A DNA stretch of 64,000 nt from Botrimarina colliarenosi (GCF_007859955.1 NZ_SJPR01000002.1:668353-732352); one strand, 5' to 3'. Positions 1 through 9,232 are shown, counted from the stretch's first letter. Notes: generated by a model from the letters alone, not told the origin. Numbers and translations: made by a program.

Positions 1-28
1 CTCTTGTCCTTCCCTTGGATCCGACCTC

Positions 29-565
29 ATGTCTGTCGCCACGCTCGATCAACCCGCCGCCGAAGTTCTGCCGATCGATTTCAATCGCGAGCTTTTTAAC
101 GCCGTCGTTGATTCGGTTCCGAAGGCGCTGGCGATGTGCGGCGGAAAAGCGAAGTGCGTCGGCATCTCGCGGATGCCCACCAAACAGCACGGCGAGGTGA
201 CCGGCCTGATCGGCGCCCACGGCAAGGTGTCGGGCTTTCTCGCCGTGAATATGTCGAGGAAGCTGGGCCTGCACCTCGTGGGGGGCCTGCTCGGAGAAAC
301 CTACCCCGACCTCACGCCGCAAGTCGTCGACGGCGCCGGTGAGGTGACCAACATCATCGCCGGCGGCGTCAAGTCGGCCCTCTCCCGAGGCGAGTGGGCC
401 TTCAGCCACATCACGGTCCCCAGCGTGATCGTCGGCGACGGTTACCAGGTCGCCTTCGCCAGCGGCATCGAACTGCTCGACGTCTGCTTCGAGGTCGAGA
501 ACCCCGACGCCATCGTGACCAGCGACCGCCTGCTGCATGTGACCCTGTCGATTCTCAAGCTGTGA
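29..565 (+). CDS. CheX/CheC-family chemotaxis phosphatase-like protein
   Basis: The 178-residue product looks like a stand-alone CheX-type protein. This family dephosphorylates CheY-P response regulators. The active-site helix of CheC/CheX/FliY carries a Glu-x-x-Asn motif, and here E105-V-T-N108 lies in the stretch DGAGEVTNIIAGGVKSAL, the expected context. A Gly-rich strand region (residues 60-75) and the C-terminal VTLSILKL strand also fit the fold. There is no signal peptide, so the protein should be cytoplasmic. No cheA, cheY or flagellar gene is in view, so its partner is unknown; many planctomycetes use CheX-like domains outside classical chemotaxis operons. The ATG at 29 is the only plausible start, and only 28 bases of upstream sequence are visible. 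Confidence 0.8.
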   Translation: MSVATLDQPAAEVLPIDFNRELFNAVVDSVPKALAMCGGKAKCVGISRMPTKQHGEVTGLIGAHGKVSGFLAVNMSRKLGLHLVGGLLGETYPDLTPQVVDGAGEVTNIIAGGVKSALSRGEWAFSHITVPSVIVGDGYQVAFASGIELLDVCFEVENPDAIVTSDRLLHVTLSILKL

Positions 566-570
566 CCGAC

Positions 571-611
571 GGGGTTGCGCAGCGGCCTGGCATGGCGCGC
601 CACGCAACCCT
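571..611. terminator. Candidate bidirectional terminator between cheX-like gene and ndk
   Basis: The 58-base convergent spacer holds an 8-bp perfect inverted repeat, GGGTTGCG (572-579) and CGCAACCC (603-610), with a 23-base loop that is itself GC-rich. A short TCTT follows on the + side. The position between two converging stop codons suits a shared terminator, but there is no strong T-run. Confidence 0.4.
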
Positions 612-623
612 CTTGGTCGTAGC

Positions 624-1085
624 TCAAGCCTCGTCCGCCGCGCGGATCCACGGCGTGATCGTCGGCGTATTCGCCACGAGTTCTTCGGGCTTGAAGTAGA
701 GCCCGATCTCACGGGCGGCGGCTTCTTCGCCGTCGGAGCCGTGCACGAGGTTCATCTGACGGCTGCTGCTGAAGTCGCCGCGGATGGTCCCCGGGGCCGC
801 CTTGAGGCCGCTGGTGGCGCCGAGCATGTCGCGGACGACCTGCACCGCCTCAAGGCCCTCCAGCACGCCCGCTAGCACGGGGCCCCCGGTGATGAACTCC
901 TCGAGCGTCGGGTACCAACCCTTCTCGACGTGCTCGGCGTAATGCTGCTTGGCCAGTTCCGGCGTGATCTGCAGCAGCTTCATCGCGACGAAATTGAGTC
1001 CCTTCGCCTCGAAGCGAGAGATGATCTGGCCCATCAGGCGGCGCTGGACACAATCGGGCTTCAGCAGGATCAACGTGCGTTGCAT
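624..1085 (-). CDS. ndk: Nucleoside diphosphate kinase
   Basis: This 153-residue protein transfers the gamma-phosphate from ATP to nucleoside diphosphates through a phosphohistidine. The start MQRTLILLKPD carries the conserved Lys of the KPD motif. The catalytic histidine is H115 in NLVHGSD, and the family context G-x-IRGDF precedes it at about residues 99-105. The length matches the family's roughly 135-155 residues. There is no signal peptide, so it is cytosolic. It converges with the CheX-like gene and diverges from the lipoprotein gene at 1332. No frameshift or missing residue is seen. Confidence 0.97.
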   Translation of the reverse strand: MQRTLILLKPDCVQRRLMGQIISRFEAKGLNFVAMKLLQITPELAKQHYAEHVEKGWYPTLEEFITGGPVLAGVLEGLEAVQVVRDMLGATSGLKAAPGTIRGDFSSSRQMNLVHGSDGEEAAAREIGLYFKPEELVANTPTITPWIRAADEA

Positions 1086-1331
1086 AGCGGTCGGCAGGGG
1101 TAAAGGGTTTCCACAGAAGGGCCCGGATTCTAGGCAGGCGCCGCCGGCGGCTCAACCTCCGGGGGCGACGGGACCCGCTTCACTCCGGGGGCTGACGCCA
1201 CCCGGCTCGCCGCTAAGCCGCCAGCATTGCTGGGGGGTGAGGGCGCTCGGGTCTCATTGGTCTGGACGAGTTCGCCGCGTCTGCTAGCCTCCGCGGCGTT
1301 ACCAGCTGGGCGCCAGAGGAGACCCAAACGG

Positions 1332-2111
1332 ATGAATCGCTACGCAAGCCTGACCCTCGCGCTCGGGGCCGTCACCGTTGCGGCTGCCGGCTGCACCAGC
1401 CAATCAACGCCCGTTCCGAACCCCTTCAGCACAGCCGATCGGGTCCCGCCTCCGGCCATGCGCTCGGTGGAAGGCGTCGCGCCGGCTTACTACCCGGGCG
1501 CTGCCGCACCGGCCTACCCTGCCCCCCCGGCGGTCGGCGCTGCGCCGGCCTACGGGAACGCGCCCGCCTACGGCGCCGCGCCGGCTTACAATGCGGCCCC
1601 GCCCGTCACGGCGCCGGCCTATGGCGCGCCGCCCGCCACTTCAAGCTACGCGCCGAGCGCCCCGGGCCCCGCGCCGGGAACGGCAACCCCTTACTACGGC
1701 GCGTCGACCAGCCGCAGCGCCGTGACGCCCGGCGACACCATCTCGGTCCCCACCGACGCCGGCTCGCTCCGTTACGCGACGCCCGAGGAGTCCTACCTCG
1801 CCCGCCAGGAGAGCCAGCCCGTTCCGCGAGCGGGCGCCACGCAACTCGCACAGGCGCCCGATCGTCCCACCGCTACCGCCAACGGATGGATCGCCGGTTC
1901 GGCGCCAGTCCGCTCGTCCGCCATCGCCAGCAGCCCCCGGGTCCGCCTCCCGGGCGAAGGATGGAGCAGCGAGCCAATCAGCCTGGCGGCCATCGACCGC
2001 ACCCAAGGGGTTCCGATCGCGCCGCTTGAGCCGGCGCCGACCGGCGCGCGGCCCGGCGAACCCGCTCCGCTGCGGGTTGCGACCCCCTCAGGCGGCACCG
2101 GTTGGCGCTAG
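1332..2111 (+). CDS. Low-complexity Pro/Ala/Tyr-repeat lipoprotein
   Basis: The 259-residue product has a lipoprotein signal: MNRY, a hydrophobic stretch ending VAAAGC, and a +1 Cys at about residue 21. The mature part is intrinsically disordered. It begins with about a dozen irregular APAYG / PAY / PPA units (roughly residues 55-130), followed by a Ser/Thr/Pro-rich tail. I chose the ATG at 1332 because AGAGGAG lies about ten bases upstream and the signal peptide begins there; the frame is open 35 codons further up but without coding character. A surface-exposed or wall-spanning spacer role is only a guess. It is followed by the secA-like gene after 60 bases on the same strand. Confidence 0.75.
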   Translation: MNRYASLTLALGAVTVAAAGCTSQSTPVPNPFSTADRVPPPAMRSVEGVAPAYYPGAAAPAYPAPPAVGAAPAYGNAPAYGAAPAYNAAPPVTAPAYGAPPATSSYAPSAPGPAPGTATPYYGASTSRSAVTPGDTISVPTDAGSLRYATPEESYLARQESQPVPRAGATQLAQAPDRPTATANGWIAGSAPVRSSAIASSPRVRLPGEGWSSEPISLAAIDRTQGVPIAPLEPAPTGARPGEPAPLRVATPSGGTGWR

Positions 2112-2171
2112 TCGTGTACGATAGGGGGCTACTCCCCCTGCCCTTCCTGCGCCCGTTAGCTCGGTCTCCCG

Positions 2172-4145
2172 TTGAAGACGATCCCGCAAGGCGTCGCCCG
2201 CAAAATCCAGGCGCTCACCGGGGGCCCGGTGAAGCGACGGTTGGCGCAATGGGCCGCTTGCATCGACCCGATTAACCGGCGCGGTCCCGAGCTCGAGAAG
2301 CTCAGCGACTACGATCTCCGCAAAGAGAGCCTGTCGCTCCGCTACCGGGCCCGCAGCGGCGAGCCGCTCGACCGCCTGGTCGTTGAGGCGTTCGCCATCG
2401 TCCGCGAGGCGGGACGACGCACCAAGAACATGCGGCACTTCGAGGTGCAGCTGCTCGGCGGCGCCGCGGCCCACTACGGCTCGATCATCGAGATGCAAAC
2501 CGGCGAGGGGAAAACCCTCACCGCGACGCTGCCGATGTACCTCGCGGCCTTGGAAGGTAAAGGCGCCCATCTGGCGACGGTCAACGATTACTTGGCCGCG
2601 CGCGACGCCGAGCTGATGGAGCCGGTCTACAAGGCGCTCGGCATGACGGTCGGGGTCATCCAGGGTCAGATGCCCCAGGCAGAGCGGCAAAAGTCGTACG
2701 GTTGCGACGTGACCTACGGCACGGCCAACGAGATGGGCTTCGACTTCCTCCGCGACCGGCTGCTCAAGCGACGGATCAGCGAGGGCGCCCGTGACCTGTT
2801 CGGCGAGATGCTGACCGGCGCGGCGTCGGGCGGCGGGGGCGAGAAGCCCGTTCAACGTGACCTACACTTCATGCTGGTCGACGAGGCGGACAGCATCCTC
2901 ATCGACGAGGCGCGGACGCCACTGATCATCAGCGCGCTGCCCGGCGAAGAAGAAGAGATCGCCGCGGAGGCTTATAGCTGGGCCGCCCAACAGGCGGCGT
3001 CGGAGCCGTCGCTATTCGTCGAGGACGAGCACTACGAGTACGCGCACAAAGAGAAACGCGTCGATCTGACGCTCGCCGGCCGTAGGGTGGTTCGCGAACT
3101 CACCAAGCCCGCGGCGCTCGACCACGTCTCGCTCGCGGAGATATACGAGTACATCGAGCGGGCCATCAAGGTGCGGCGTGAGATGTTCCTCAACCGGCAC
3201 TACATCGTCCGCGACGGCGAGATCGTCATCGTCGACGAGTTCACCGGCCGACTCGCCGAAGGACGGAAGTGGCGCGCCGGCATCCACCAAGCGATCGAGG
3301 CGCAAGAAGGGGTCGAGATCACCTTCGCCACCAACCAAGCCGCCCAGATCACGATCCAGGACCTCTTTCTCCGCTACCAGCGACTGGCCGGCATGACGGG
3401 CACCGCCAGCACCAGCGCGCCGGAGCTGCGGAAGATTTACAAGGTCCACTGCCTGCCGATCCCCACCAACCGCCCCCCGATCCGACAGCAATTGCCAACG
3501 CTCGTCTACGGCACGGCCGACGCGAAGTGGCGCGCGATCGTCGACGAAATCACCCAGATGCACGCCACGGGGCGGCCCGTGTTGGTCGGAACGCGGTCGA
3601 TCGACAAGAGCGAGCTGCTCGCCGGCTTGCTGACCGAGGCGGGGATCGAGCACACCGTTCTCAACGCCCGCCACGTGGCGAAGGAAGCCGAGATCGTCGC
3701 CGCCGCCGGCGGGCAGGGCCGCGTCACGGTCGCCACGAACATGGCGGGCCGCGGCACCGACATCAAGCTTGGCGAAGGGGTTCACGACCTGGGCGGCCTG
3801 CACGTCATCTGTTCCGAACTCCACGAGTCACGCCGCATCGACCGCCAACTCATCGGCCGCTGCGGCCGTCAGGGCGACCCCGGCAGTTACCGACAGTTCC
3901 TCTCGCTCGACGACGAGATCTTGGTGCAGGGCTTCGGGCCGCGGCGTTACAAGCGACTGATCGAACGGGGCAAGAAGTCGAAAGACGCGTCCCTCTCGGG
4001 GCTCGAGAGCCTCTTCATGCGGGCTCAGGCGCGGGTCGAGCGGCGGCAGTTCCGCGAACGCAAGGTCCTGCTCTACCAAGACAAAGAGCGGCAGAAGATG
4101 CAACGCGCCATGAGCCAGGACCCTTATCTCGATTCGCCGGGGTGA
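2172..4145 (+). CDS. Short SecA-like preprotein translocase ATPase (accessory SecA)
   Basis: The 657-residue protein is a SecA-family DEAD motor. Walker A is QTGEGKT (109-115), with VNDYLAARDAE after it. Walker B is LVDEAD (235-240), followed by DEARTPLIIS. A preprotein cross-linking region with an EFTGR motif comes next, then motor domain 2 with ATNMAGRGTDIKLG and IGRCGRQGDPG. The protein stops about 70 residues after motor 2. The helical scaffold/wing domains and the zinc-binding C-terminal tail of housekeeping SecA (about 850-1000 residues) are therefore absent. This size suggests a second, specialised SecA; the main secA should be elsewhere. The apparent start is TTG at 2172, with no clear ribosome binding site. 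A 101-bp inverted repeat follows the stop. Confidence 0.85.
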   Translation: MKTIPQGVARKIQALTGGPVKRRLAQWAACIDPINRRGPELEKLSDYDLRKESLSLRYRARSGEPLDRLVVEAFAIVREAGRRTKNMRHFEVQLLGGAAAHYGSIIEMQTGEGKTLTATLPMYLAALEGKGAHLATVNDYLAARDAELMEPVYKALGMTVGVIQGQMPQAERQKSYGCDVTYGTANEMGFDFLRDRLLKRRISEGARDLFGEMLTGAASGGGGEKPVQRDLHFMLVDEADSILIDEARTPLIISALPGEEEEIAAEAYSWAAQQAASEPSLFVEDEHYEYAHKEKRVDLTLAGRRVVRELTKPAALDHVSLAEIYEYIERAIKVRREMFLNRHYIVRDGEIVIVDEFTGRLAEGRKWRAGIHQAIEAQEGVEITFATNQAAQITIQDLFLRYQRLAGMTGTASTSAPELRKIYKVHCLPIPTNRPPIRQQLPTLVYGTADAKWRAIVDEITQMHATGRPVLVGTRSIDKSELLAGLLTEAGIEHTVLNARHVAKEAEIVAAAGGQGRVTVATNMAGRGTDIKLGEGVHDLGGLHVICSELHESRRIDRQLIGRCGRQGDPGSYRQFLSLDDEILVQGFGPRRYKRLIERGKKSKDASLSGLESLFMRAQARVERRQFRERKVLLYQDKERQKMQRAMSQDPYLDSPG

Positions 4146-4146
4146 G

Positions 4147-4247
4147 GCTCCCCTTACTGCGTGCGGGGCTCAAGGCTGCGTGCGGGGCTCAAGAAGCGGT
4201 CCGGAGTGAATGCGACCTTTTCGAGCCCCGCACGCAGTAAGGGGAGC
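4147..4247. repeat. Long perfect inverted repeat with internal direct repeat
   Basis: The 25-base arms at 4147-4171 and 4223-4247 are perfect reverse complements (core CCTTACTGCGTGCGGGGCTC). An 18-base part of the left arm is repeated directly: CTGCGTGCGGGGCTCAAG at 4157-4174 and 4176-4193. The element begins two bases after the secA-like stop codon. It could act as a strong terminator hairpin, and the doubled arm resembles REP-type intergenic elements. Confidence 0.75.
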
Positions 4248-4303
4248 GAACCGATCAACGCCGTCTGCAGATTCGCTGCCAAGCTGTTACGCTGGGCGAC
4301 GTC

Positions 4304-6058
4304 ATGAACTACCCTTTCGTCCCCGACGACCCGCTGCTGCAACTGGCCCTGGTGCTCGTGGCGGGCATCCTGGGCGGTGAGCTGTTTAGCTTCCTGCGGA
4401 TGCCTCGCGTCACCGGCTGGATCGCCACGGGCATCTTGCTGCGCACCACGGCGCCGTGGCACGGCGGCTTCTCGGGACTCTCGGCGGACACGGCGGGCGA
4501 ACTGCGGCCCTTCATGAACTTCGTGCTCGGCTATATCGCCTTCACGGTCGGCGCCGCCCTGCACATCGCCAGTTTGCGGAACGCGGAGAAACGGCTCGGC
4601 TTGCTGCTGCTCGGCGAAGCGATCGTCACGCCATCGGTGGTGCTGGCGATCATGGCGGTGGTCGGGCCGTTGGTCGCCCCCGAGGTGATGACGCTCAAAG
4701 CGGCGGTCCTCCTCGCCGCGATCGCGATCGCCGGCGCGCCGGGCACCACCGTCCTCGTGATCCAGGAGGCGCGGGCCCGCGGCATCCTGACGCGGACGTT
4801 GCTCGGAGCGATCGCCCTGATCGACATGGTGGCGGTCGGGACGTTTGTCTTCGCGGCCGATTTCCTCGCCGAGGGCGCAGGCGAGGGCGTGTCGTGGCTC
4901 GAAGCGTCGCCCGCCGCTCTGGTGACCGTCGCCCGCGAGTTTGCCATCGCCGTCGGAGTTGGCGCCGTGAGCGCCTTTGCCGCGATGGGGCTCACGAGGA
5001 CCGTGATCAGCCCCGCGTTCTTGGGACCCACGATGGTCGCCGTCATTCTTGGCGCCTGGGGCGGCGCGTCGGGCTTCGGCGGGTCCGGCATCCTCGCCTG
5101 CACCTTTGCCGGAATCATCGTGTCGAACGTCCGACACGACACCGTCAGTTCGACACAGGCTTACCTGCACTCGATCGGCGCGGTGCTGTTCGCCGCGTTC
5201 TACACGCTCGCCGGGATGAACCTCGACGTGTCGATCGTCACGCGGGTCGCCGGCTTGGTGGGCTTGTACTTCGTCGCGCGGTTCGCCGGCAAGTACGCCG
5301 GCGCCTACACAGCGATGTCGATCGCCCAAGCTCCCGACCGCATCCGAAACTACCTCGGCATGGCCCTCATCCCCCACGGCGGCGTCGCGGTTGGCCTGCT
5401 GCTGATGGTCCAGTCCGACCCGCGGCTGGCGGACGTGGCCGAGACGGTCACCACCGTCGGCCTCGCGGCGCTGGTGATCAACCAGCTGCTCGGCCCCAGC
5501 GGGCTGCGGCTGGCCCTGTCGCATGTCGGCGAGGTCGGTATGGCGGCGCCGCGGCTGCTCGACTTCTTGGACGAGAACCACATCACGGTCGGTATCTCTG
5601 GCTCGACCAAAGAGGAGGTGGTCCGCACGTTGGCGGCCCAGCTTTACACCAGCAACGACCATCCTTCGATCCCTTTGGAAGAATTCATCGAGAAGGTCCT
5701 CGAACGAGAATCGCTCTCGAGCACGGTGCTAGGCGAGGGACTGATGATCCCCCACGCCATCATCGACGAGGGGGATGAAATCACCGGCGTGCTGGGCGTC
5801 AGCACCAAGGGGATCGACCTCGGCGCCCCCGACGGCCGGCCGGTTCACGCCATCCTGTTGCTGGCGACCCCAACCGCCGACCGCAAACGGCACCTCGAGG
5901 TGCTCGCCGCCTTCGCCCGGGCGATTACGCGCGACGTGAACCTCCGCGAACAGCTCTACCACGCCCGCAGCGCGGCGCACGCCTACGACATCCTCCACGC
6001 CGAGGACGCCGAGGACATCAACTACTTCCTCGAAGACGCCATCACGCGCTCGAAGTAG
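4304..6058 (+). CDS. Cation:proton antiporter fused to a PTS EIIA (fructose/mannitol-type) domain
   Basis: Residues 1 to about 400 form a Na+/H+ exchanger-like (CPA family) membrane domain with some eleven to twelve hydrophobic segments, starting LLQLALVLVAGILGGELF. Residues from about 420 to 584 form a type-2 EIIA domain. The expected phosphorylatable histidine is H484 in LGEGLMIPHAI, followed by the VLGVSTKGIDL and HLLLL-like strands typical of that fold. Transport domain plus EIIA suggests control of ion exchange by phosphorylation, by analogy with PTS-Ntr; no EI or HPr gene is in view. The ATG at 4304 begins a sensible first membrane helix. The gene follows the inverted repeat and may be transcribed on its own. 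Confidence 0.85.
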   Translation: MNYPFVPDDPLLQLALVLVAGILGGELFSFLRMPRVTGWIATGILLRTTAPWHGGFSGLSADTAGELRPFMNFVLGYIAFTVGAALHIASLRNAEKRLGLLLLGEAIVTPSVVLAIMAVVGPLVAPEVMTLKAAVLLAAIAIAGAPGTTVLVIQEARARGILTRTLLGAIALIDMVAVGTFVFAADFLAEGAGEGVSWLEASPAALVTVAREFAIAVGVGAVSAFAAMGLTRTVISPAFLGPTMVAVILGAWGGASGFGGSGILACTFAGIIVSNVRHDTVSSTQAYLHSIGAVLFAAFYTLAGMNLDVSIVTRVAGLVGLYFVARFAGKYAGAYTAMSIAQAPDRIRNYLGMALIPHGGVAVGLLLMVQSDPRLADVAETVTTVGLAALVINQLLGPSGLRLALSHVGEVGMAAPRLLDFLDENHITVGISGSTKEEVVRTLAAQLYTSNDHPSIPLEEFIEKVLERESLSSTVLGEGLMIPHAIIDEGDEITGVLGVSTKGIDLGAPDGRPVHAILLLATPTADRKRHLEVLAAFARAITRDVNLREQLYHARSAAHAYDILHAEDAEDINYFLEDAITRSK

Positions 6059-6100
6059 GCGCCAAGGCGCGAACCTCTCTCCCGGCGCCGCGGTCACGAA

Positions 6101-6469
6101 TTGACCGTGAAGACCAAGTCCCCCACCACCGACAACGCCACGCTCGCCAAGCCGCTAGCGCCGGAGGACGTGCGCCGTGGCGACTACGTCGCGGTGCTGA
6201 GCGAGGAGTACGAGTACCCGGCGTTCGCGTGGCTCTGCGACCACTCGCTCACGAGCCGCGACGAGTTGATCCGCATCCGGCTGAGGCCGCGCGAGACCGA
6301 GGCGCCGCTGCGGGTCGTCGCCGCCTGCCTGCCGTTTGTCTACGTCAAGCCGCCGAAGGGCGACGGCCGCACGCTCGACCTCCGCTCGGTGCGGCTGGTG
6401 CGGCTTGACCGAGGCTACGCCCAGCGGGTCTGTCGAGCCGTCGGAACCGGCAAGAAGAAGCGGCGATGA
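6101..6469 (+). CDS. Conserved hypothetical protein (122 aa)
   Basis: This small, charged, soluble protein has no signal peptide or membrane segment. It opens with a polar leader (about 22 residues), continues with a region rich in Arg/Leu/Val (EDVRRGDYVAVLSEEYEYP), and ends in a basic tail GTGKKKRR. The start is taken as TTG at 6101; GTG at 6107 is an alternative. Codon use and GC match the neighbours, and the gene is 42 bases after the antiporter on the same strand. The VRRGDYVAVL stretch resembles a small beta-barrel entry, but I cannot assign a family or function. Confidence 0.6.
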   Translation: MTVKTKSPTTDNATLAKPLAPEDVRRGDYVAVLSEEYEYPAFAWLCDHSLTSRDELIRIRLRPRETEAPLRVVAACLPFVYVKPPKGDGRTLDLRSVRLVRLDRGYAQRVCRAVGTGKKKRR

Positions 6470-6661
6470 AGGCGACGGCCGCGCGCGGCTTGCGGGTCTT
6501 CAGCGACGCCGAAAAACCGCAATCGATCGCCGATTCTTCGCAAACCGGGCCTTGTCGCCACTAGCTCGTCGACACCTTGGGGCGGAGCGTCCAAGATGGA
6601 TGCCGGAACGAAACGCGCGGCACGGGTCGCGTAGGAGGCTTCTCTGACGGAAACGCCCTTA

Positions 6662-9232
6662 ATGCGATCTCTTCTCCCGATGACCCGCGCCGCGGCGCTC
6701 GCGGCCGCGGCTTTCTCGTTGTTGAGCGTCGCGACGACGTCGGCGCAGCCGCTGCCGGCCTTCCCCGGCGCCGACGGCGCGGCGGCCGGCGCCACCGGGG
6801 GGCGCGGCGGCTTGGTCTACCACGTCACGAAGCTCGACCAGAACTACAGCGACGCCGTTGAGGGGACCCTCCGTTACGGACTAACCGACGGCAACTTCGG
6901 CGGCCAGCCGCGGACGATCGTCTTCGACGTGGCGGGCACGTTCTGGCTCGGCCGCTACGGCGCCGACCGCGGCCACGACAACGGCTGGGACACCCAGTCG
7001 CGACTCAATCTCGGCAGCAACGTCACCATCGCGGGTCAATCGGCCCCGGGCCCTGTTTACATCATGGGGGGCGTCGTCAAGGCGAACGGCTCTAACACCG
7101 TGCTCCGCAACGTGACGATCGCGCCGGGCTACGGCCTGCGGAACTTCGCCAAGCCCGATGAAGGAATCGAGCCAACCCCCGGTAACTTCCCCGATTCTTA
7201 CACGTACGACGCGCTCGACATCTCGGGGACGAACCAAATGATCGATCACGTAACGACGCTCTACGCAACCGACGAAACGATCTCCGCCAATGAGTTAGCC
7301 GACAACATCACGATCCAGTACACAACCATCGCCCAAGGCCAGAACTACCCACAGGCCGACGCCGAGGCGTCTGGCTTAAGGTACACGGGCCACGCGCTCG
7401 GCTCATTGCTGCAAGCGGGTTCGGGCGCGGAGATCAGCGTGCTAAATAATCTCTACGCCCACCAGAAGGGCCGCATGCCGCGGATCGGCAGCGAGGTCGG
7501 CACCGGCCCTTACAACGACTTCCGCAACAACGTCTTCTACAATTGGCTGGGCAGCGCGACGCAATCCGCCTCAGGGCAGCGGAGCTTTAACAACTTCATC
7601 GGTAACTTCTATTTGGCTGGGCCGGGTGGTGAGGACCCCGTCGGTGGGACCAGCACCGCCATCACCAACCGCTCGGGCGGAACCGGCATCGGCGGCGGCA
7701 ACTCGACCAACCGCATCTTCGCCACCGGCAATCTCAAGGACACCAATAAAGACGGCGACGCCCTCGACACCAGCACGGCCAGCTACTCTAGCGCCGTGGA
7801 ATCACAGGCGTATGACGTCAACCTCGGCGTGACCCTCACGGCGACCCAAGCGTACAACAACACGCTCGACTACGTCGGATCGAACTGGTGGAACCGCGAC
7901 GCGGTCGACGAGCGGCTGATCAACGAGGTCCGCACCGGCACGGGCAAGATCATCGCCTGGGCCGACGACCCGTTCAATAACGACCCGAACGAAGGGGTCG
8001 AGTGGCGCCAGATGCTCTCGTACCGCGCCGACACTTCGACCGGCGCCGCGCCGTTCAACCGTGCAGCCGACTGGGACACCGAGGACAACGGCCCCGGCGC
8101 CGCTCCGGGTGACGGCATGCCGACCTACTGGGAGCTTGAGCACGGTCTCGACCCGAACGCCGCCGACAACAACGGTGACTTCGACCAGGACGGCTACACA
8201 AACCTGGAAGAGTACCTGAACGAAGTCGCCGCCTGGCCGGCGCCCGCGCCGGTGGTGTTCGACGGGGCCTCGAACAACCGTTACGCCCAAATCCAGAACT
8301 GGCGCGTCAGCGGCATCGATCTGGCGATCCAAGGCAAGGGGACACAGACGACCTACTCGAACTGGCAGCCCTCCCGCTACGACGACACCTACCTCCAAGG
8401 CAGTGCCGTCGTCGACGCCGTCGGCCAGCACGCCGGCTATCTGACGATCGCGGCGGAAGCCGGCAGCACCGCGGGCCTGACCGTCAGCGACGGATGGCTC
8501 AGGGCCCATGAGGCGGTCCTCATCGGCGGCGCCGGCGCCGCGTCGGCCACGCTCGCGCTGGAAGGCGGAACCCTCTACACGCCGATGCTGATGAAGTCGG
8601 CGCAGGGCGCCTTCGCATTCACAGGGGGCGAGCTGCACGCCGACGGGGTGAGCTTCGATCTCCTCGTCGAGGGCGGTACGGTGGCGCCGGGCGACTTGAC
8701 CAATCAACTGATTGTTGACGGCGACCTCACGCTGCAAAGCGGCGCGCTGGCGATCTCGATCTCGCCGACCGAAGGCGCCGACGCCGTGGCCGTCACGGGG
8801 CAGGCGACGCTCGGTGGTGACCTGCTAGTCGCGCTCGACGGCTTCACGCCCGCCGCCGCCGAGTCATTCGTCGTCCTCGTCGCCGACACGATCACGGGCG
8901 TGTTCGACAACCTGTCGGGTGGGCGGGTCGGCGTCGCGGGAGGCGGCACGTTCTTCGCGACGATCACCGACACGATGGTGACTCTCAGCGACTACGCCGC
9001 CGCGCTCGCCGCCGACTTCAACAGCGACGGCCTCGTCGACGCCGCCGACTACACCGTCTGGCGAGACGGCGTGGGGACGACCTACACAGAGGCCGACTAC
9101 ACCGCCTGGGCCGTCAACTACGGCGCCGTGGCCACGGGCGTTTCGACGGGCGTTCCCGAACCGTGCGGTGTGTTGCTCGCCGCGACGGCGATGGTGTTTG
9201 GCGGCGCCTGGCGCGTTCGCCGGAAATCGTAG
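6662..9232 (+). CDS. Secreted pectate-lyase-like polysaccharide lyase with dockerin-like and PEP-CTERM tail
   Basis: The 856-residue product has a signal peptide (to about residue 27, ending TSAQ). A family-1 pectate-lyase-like parallel beta-helix follows. It opens AFPGADGAAAGATGGRGG and continues VYHVTKLDQN, EGTLRYGL and VTIAGQSAPGPVYI, the usual signature of bacterial pectate-lyase-like proteins. About residues 480-520 contain a Ca-binding DxDGYTNLEEY motif, and a beta-rich spacer follows. A dockerin-type EF-like repeat ([19 protein letters not shown]) comes at about 780, and a PEP-CTERM anchor (VPEP, hydrophobic stretch, RVRRKS) ends the protein. It probably cleaves pectin-like or other uronic polysaccharides outside the cytoplasm; the substrate is not proven. 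It converges with the next gene over 10 bases. Confidence 0.8.
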   Translation: MRSLLPMTRAAALAAAAFSLLSVATTSAQPLPAFPGADGAAAGATGGRGGLVYHVTKLDQNYSDAVEGTLRYGLTDGNFGGQPRTIVFDVAGTFWLGRYGADRGHDNGWDTQSRLNLGSNVTIAGQSAPGPVYIMGGVVKANGSNTVLRNVTIAPGYGLRNFAKPDEGIEPTPGNFPDSYTYDALDISGTNQMIDHVTTLYATDETISANELADNITIQYTTIAQGQNYPQADAEASGLRYTGHALGSLLQAGSGAEISVLNNLYAHQKGRMPRIGSEVGTGPYNDFRNNVFYNWLGSATQSASGQRSFNNFIGNFYLAGPGGEDPVGGTSTAITNRSGGTGIGGGNSTNRIFATGNLKDTNKDGDALDTSTASYSSAVESQAYDVNLGVTLTATQAYNNTLDYVGSNWWNRDAVDERLINEVRTGTGKIIAWADDPFNNDPNEGVEWRQMLSYRADTSTGAAPFNRAADWDTEDNGPGAAPGDGMPTYWELEHGLDPNAADNNGDFDQDGYTNLEEYLNEVAAWPAPAPVVFDGASNNRYAQIQNWRVSGIDLAIQGKGTQTTYSNWQPSRYDDTYLQGSAVVDAVGQHAGYLTIAAEAGSTAGLTVSDGWLRAHEAVLIGGAGAASATLALEGGTLYTPMLMKSAQGAFAFTGGELHADGVSFDLLVEGGTVAPGDLTNQLIVDGDLTLQSGALAISISPTEGADAVAVTGQATLGGDLLVALDGFTPAAAESFVVLVADTITGVFDNLSGGRVGVAGGGTFFATITDTMVTLSDYAAALAADFNSDGLVDAADYTVWRDGVGTTYTEADYTAWAVNYGAVATGVSTGVPEPCGVLLAATAMVFGGAWRVRRKS

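Noticed and set aside
4154..5662. A 502-codon open frame on the minus strand opposite the antiporter gene.
   Set aside because: It is Arg/Asp/His-rich and has no family likeness; the opposite strand carries a clear membrane protein with an EIIA domain.
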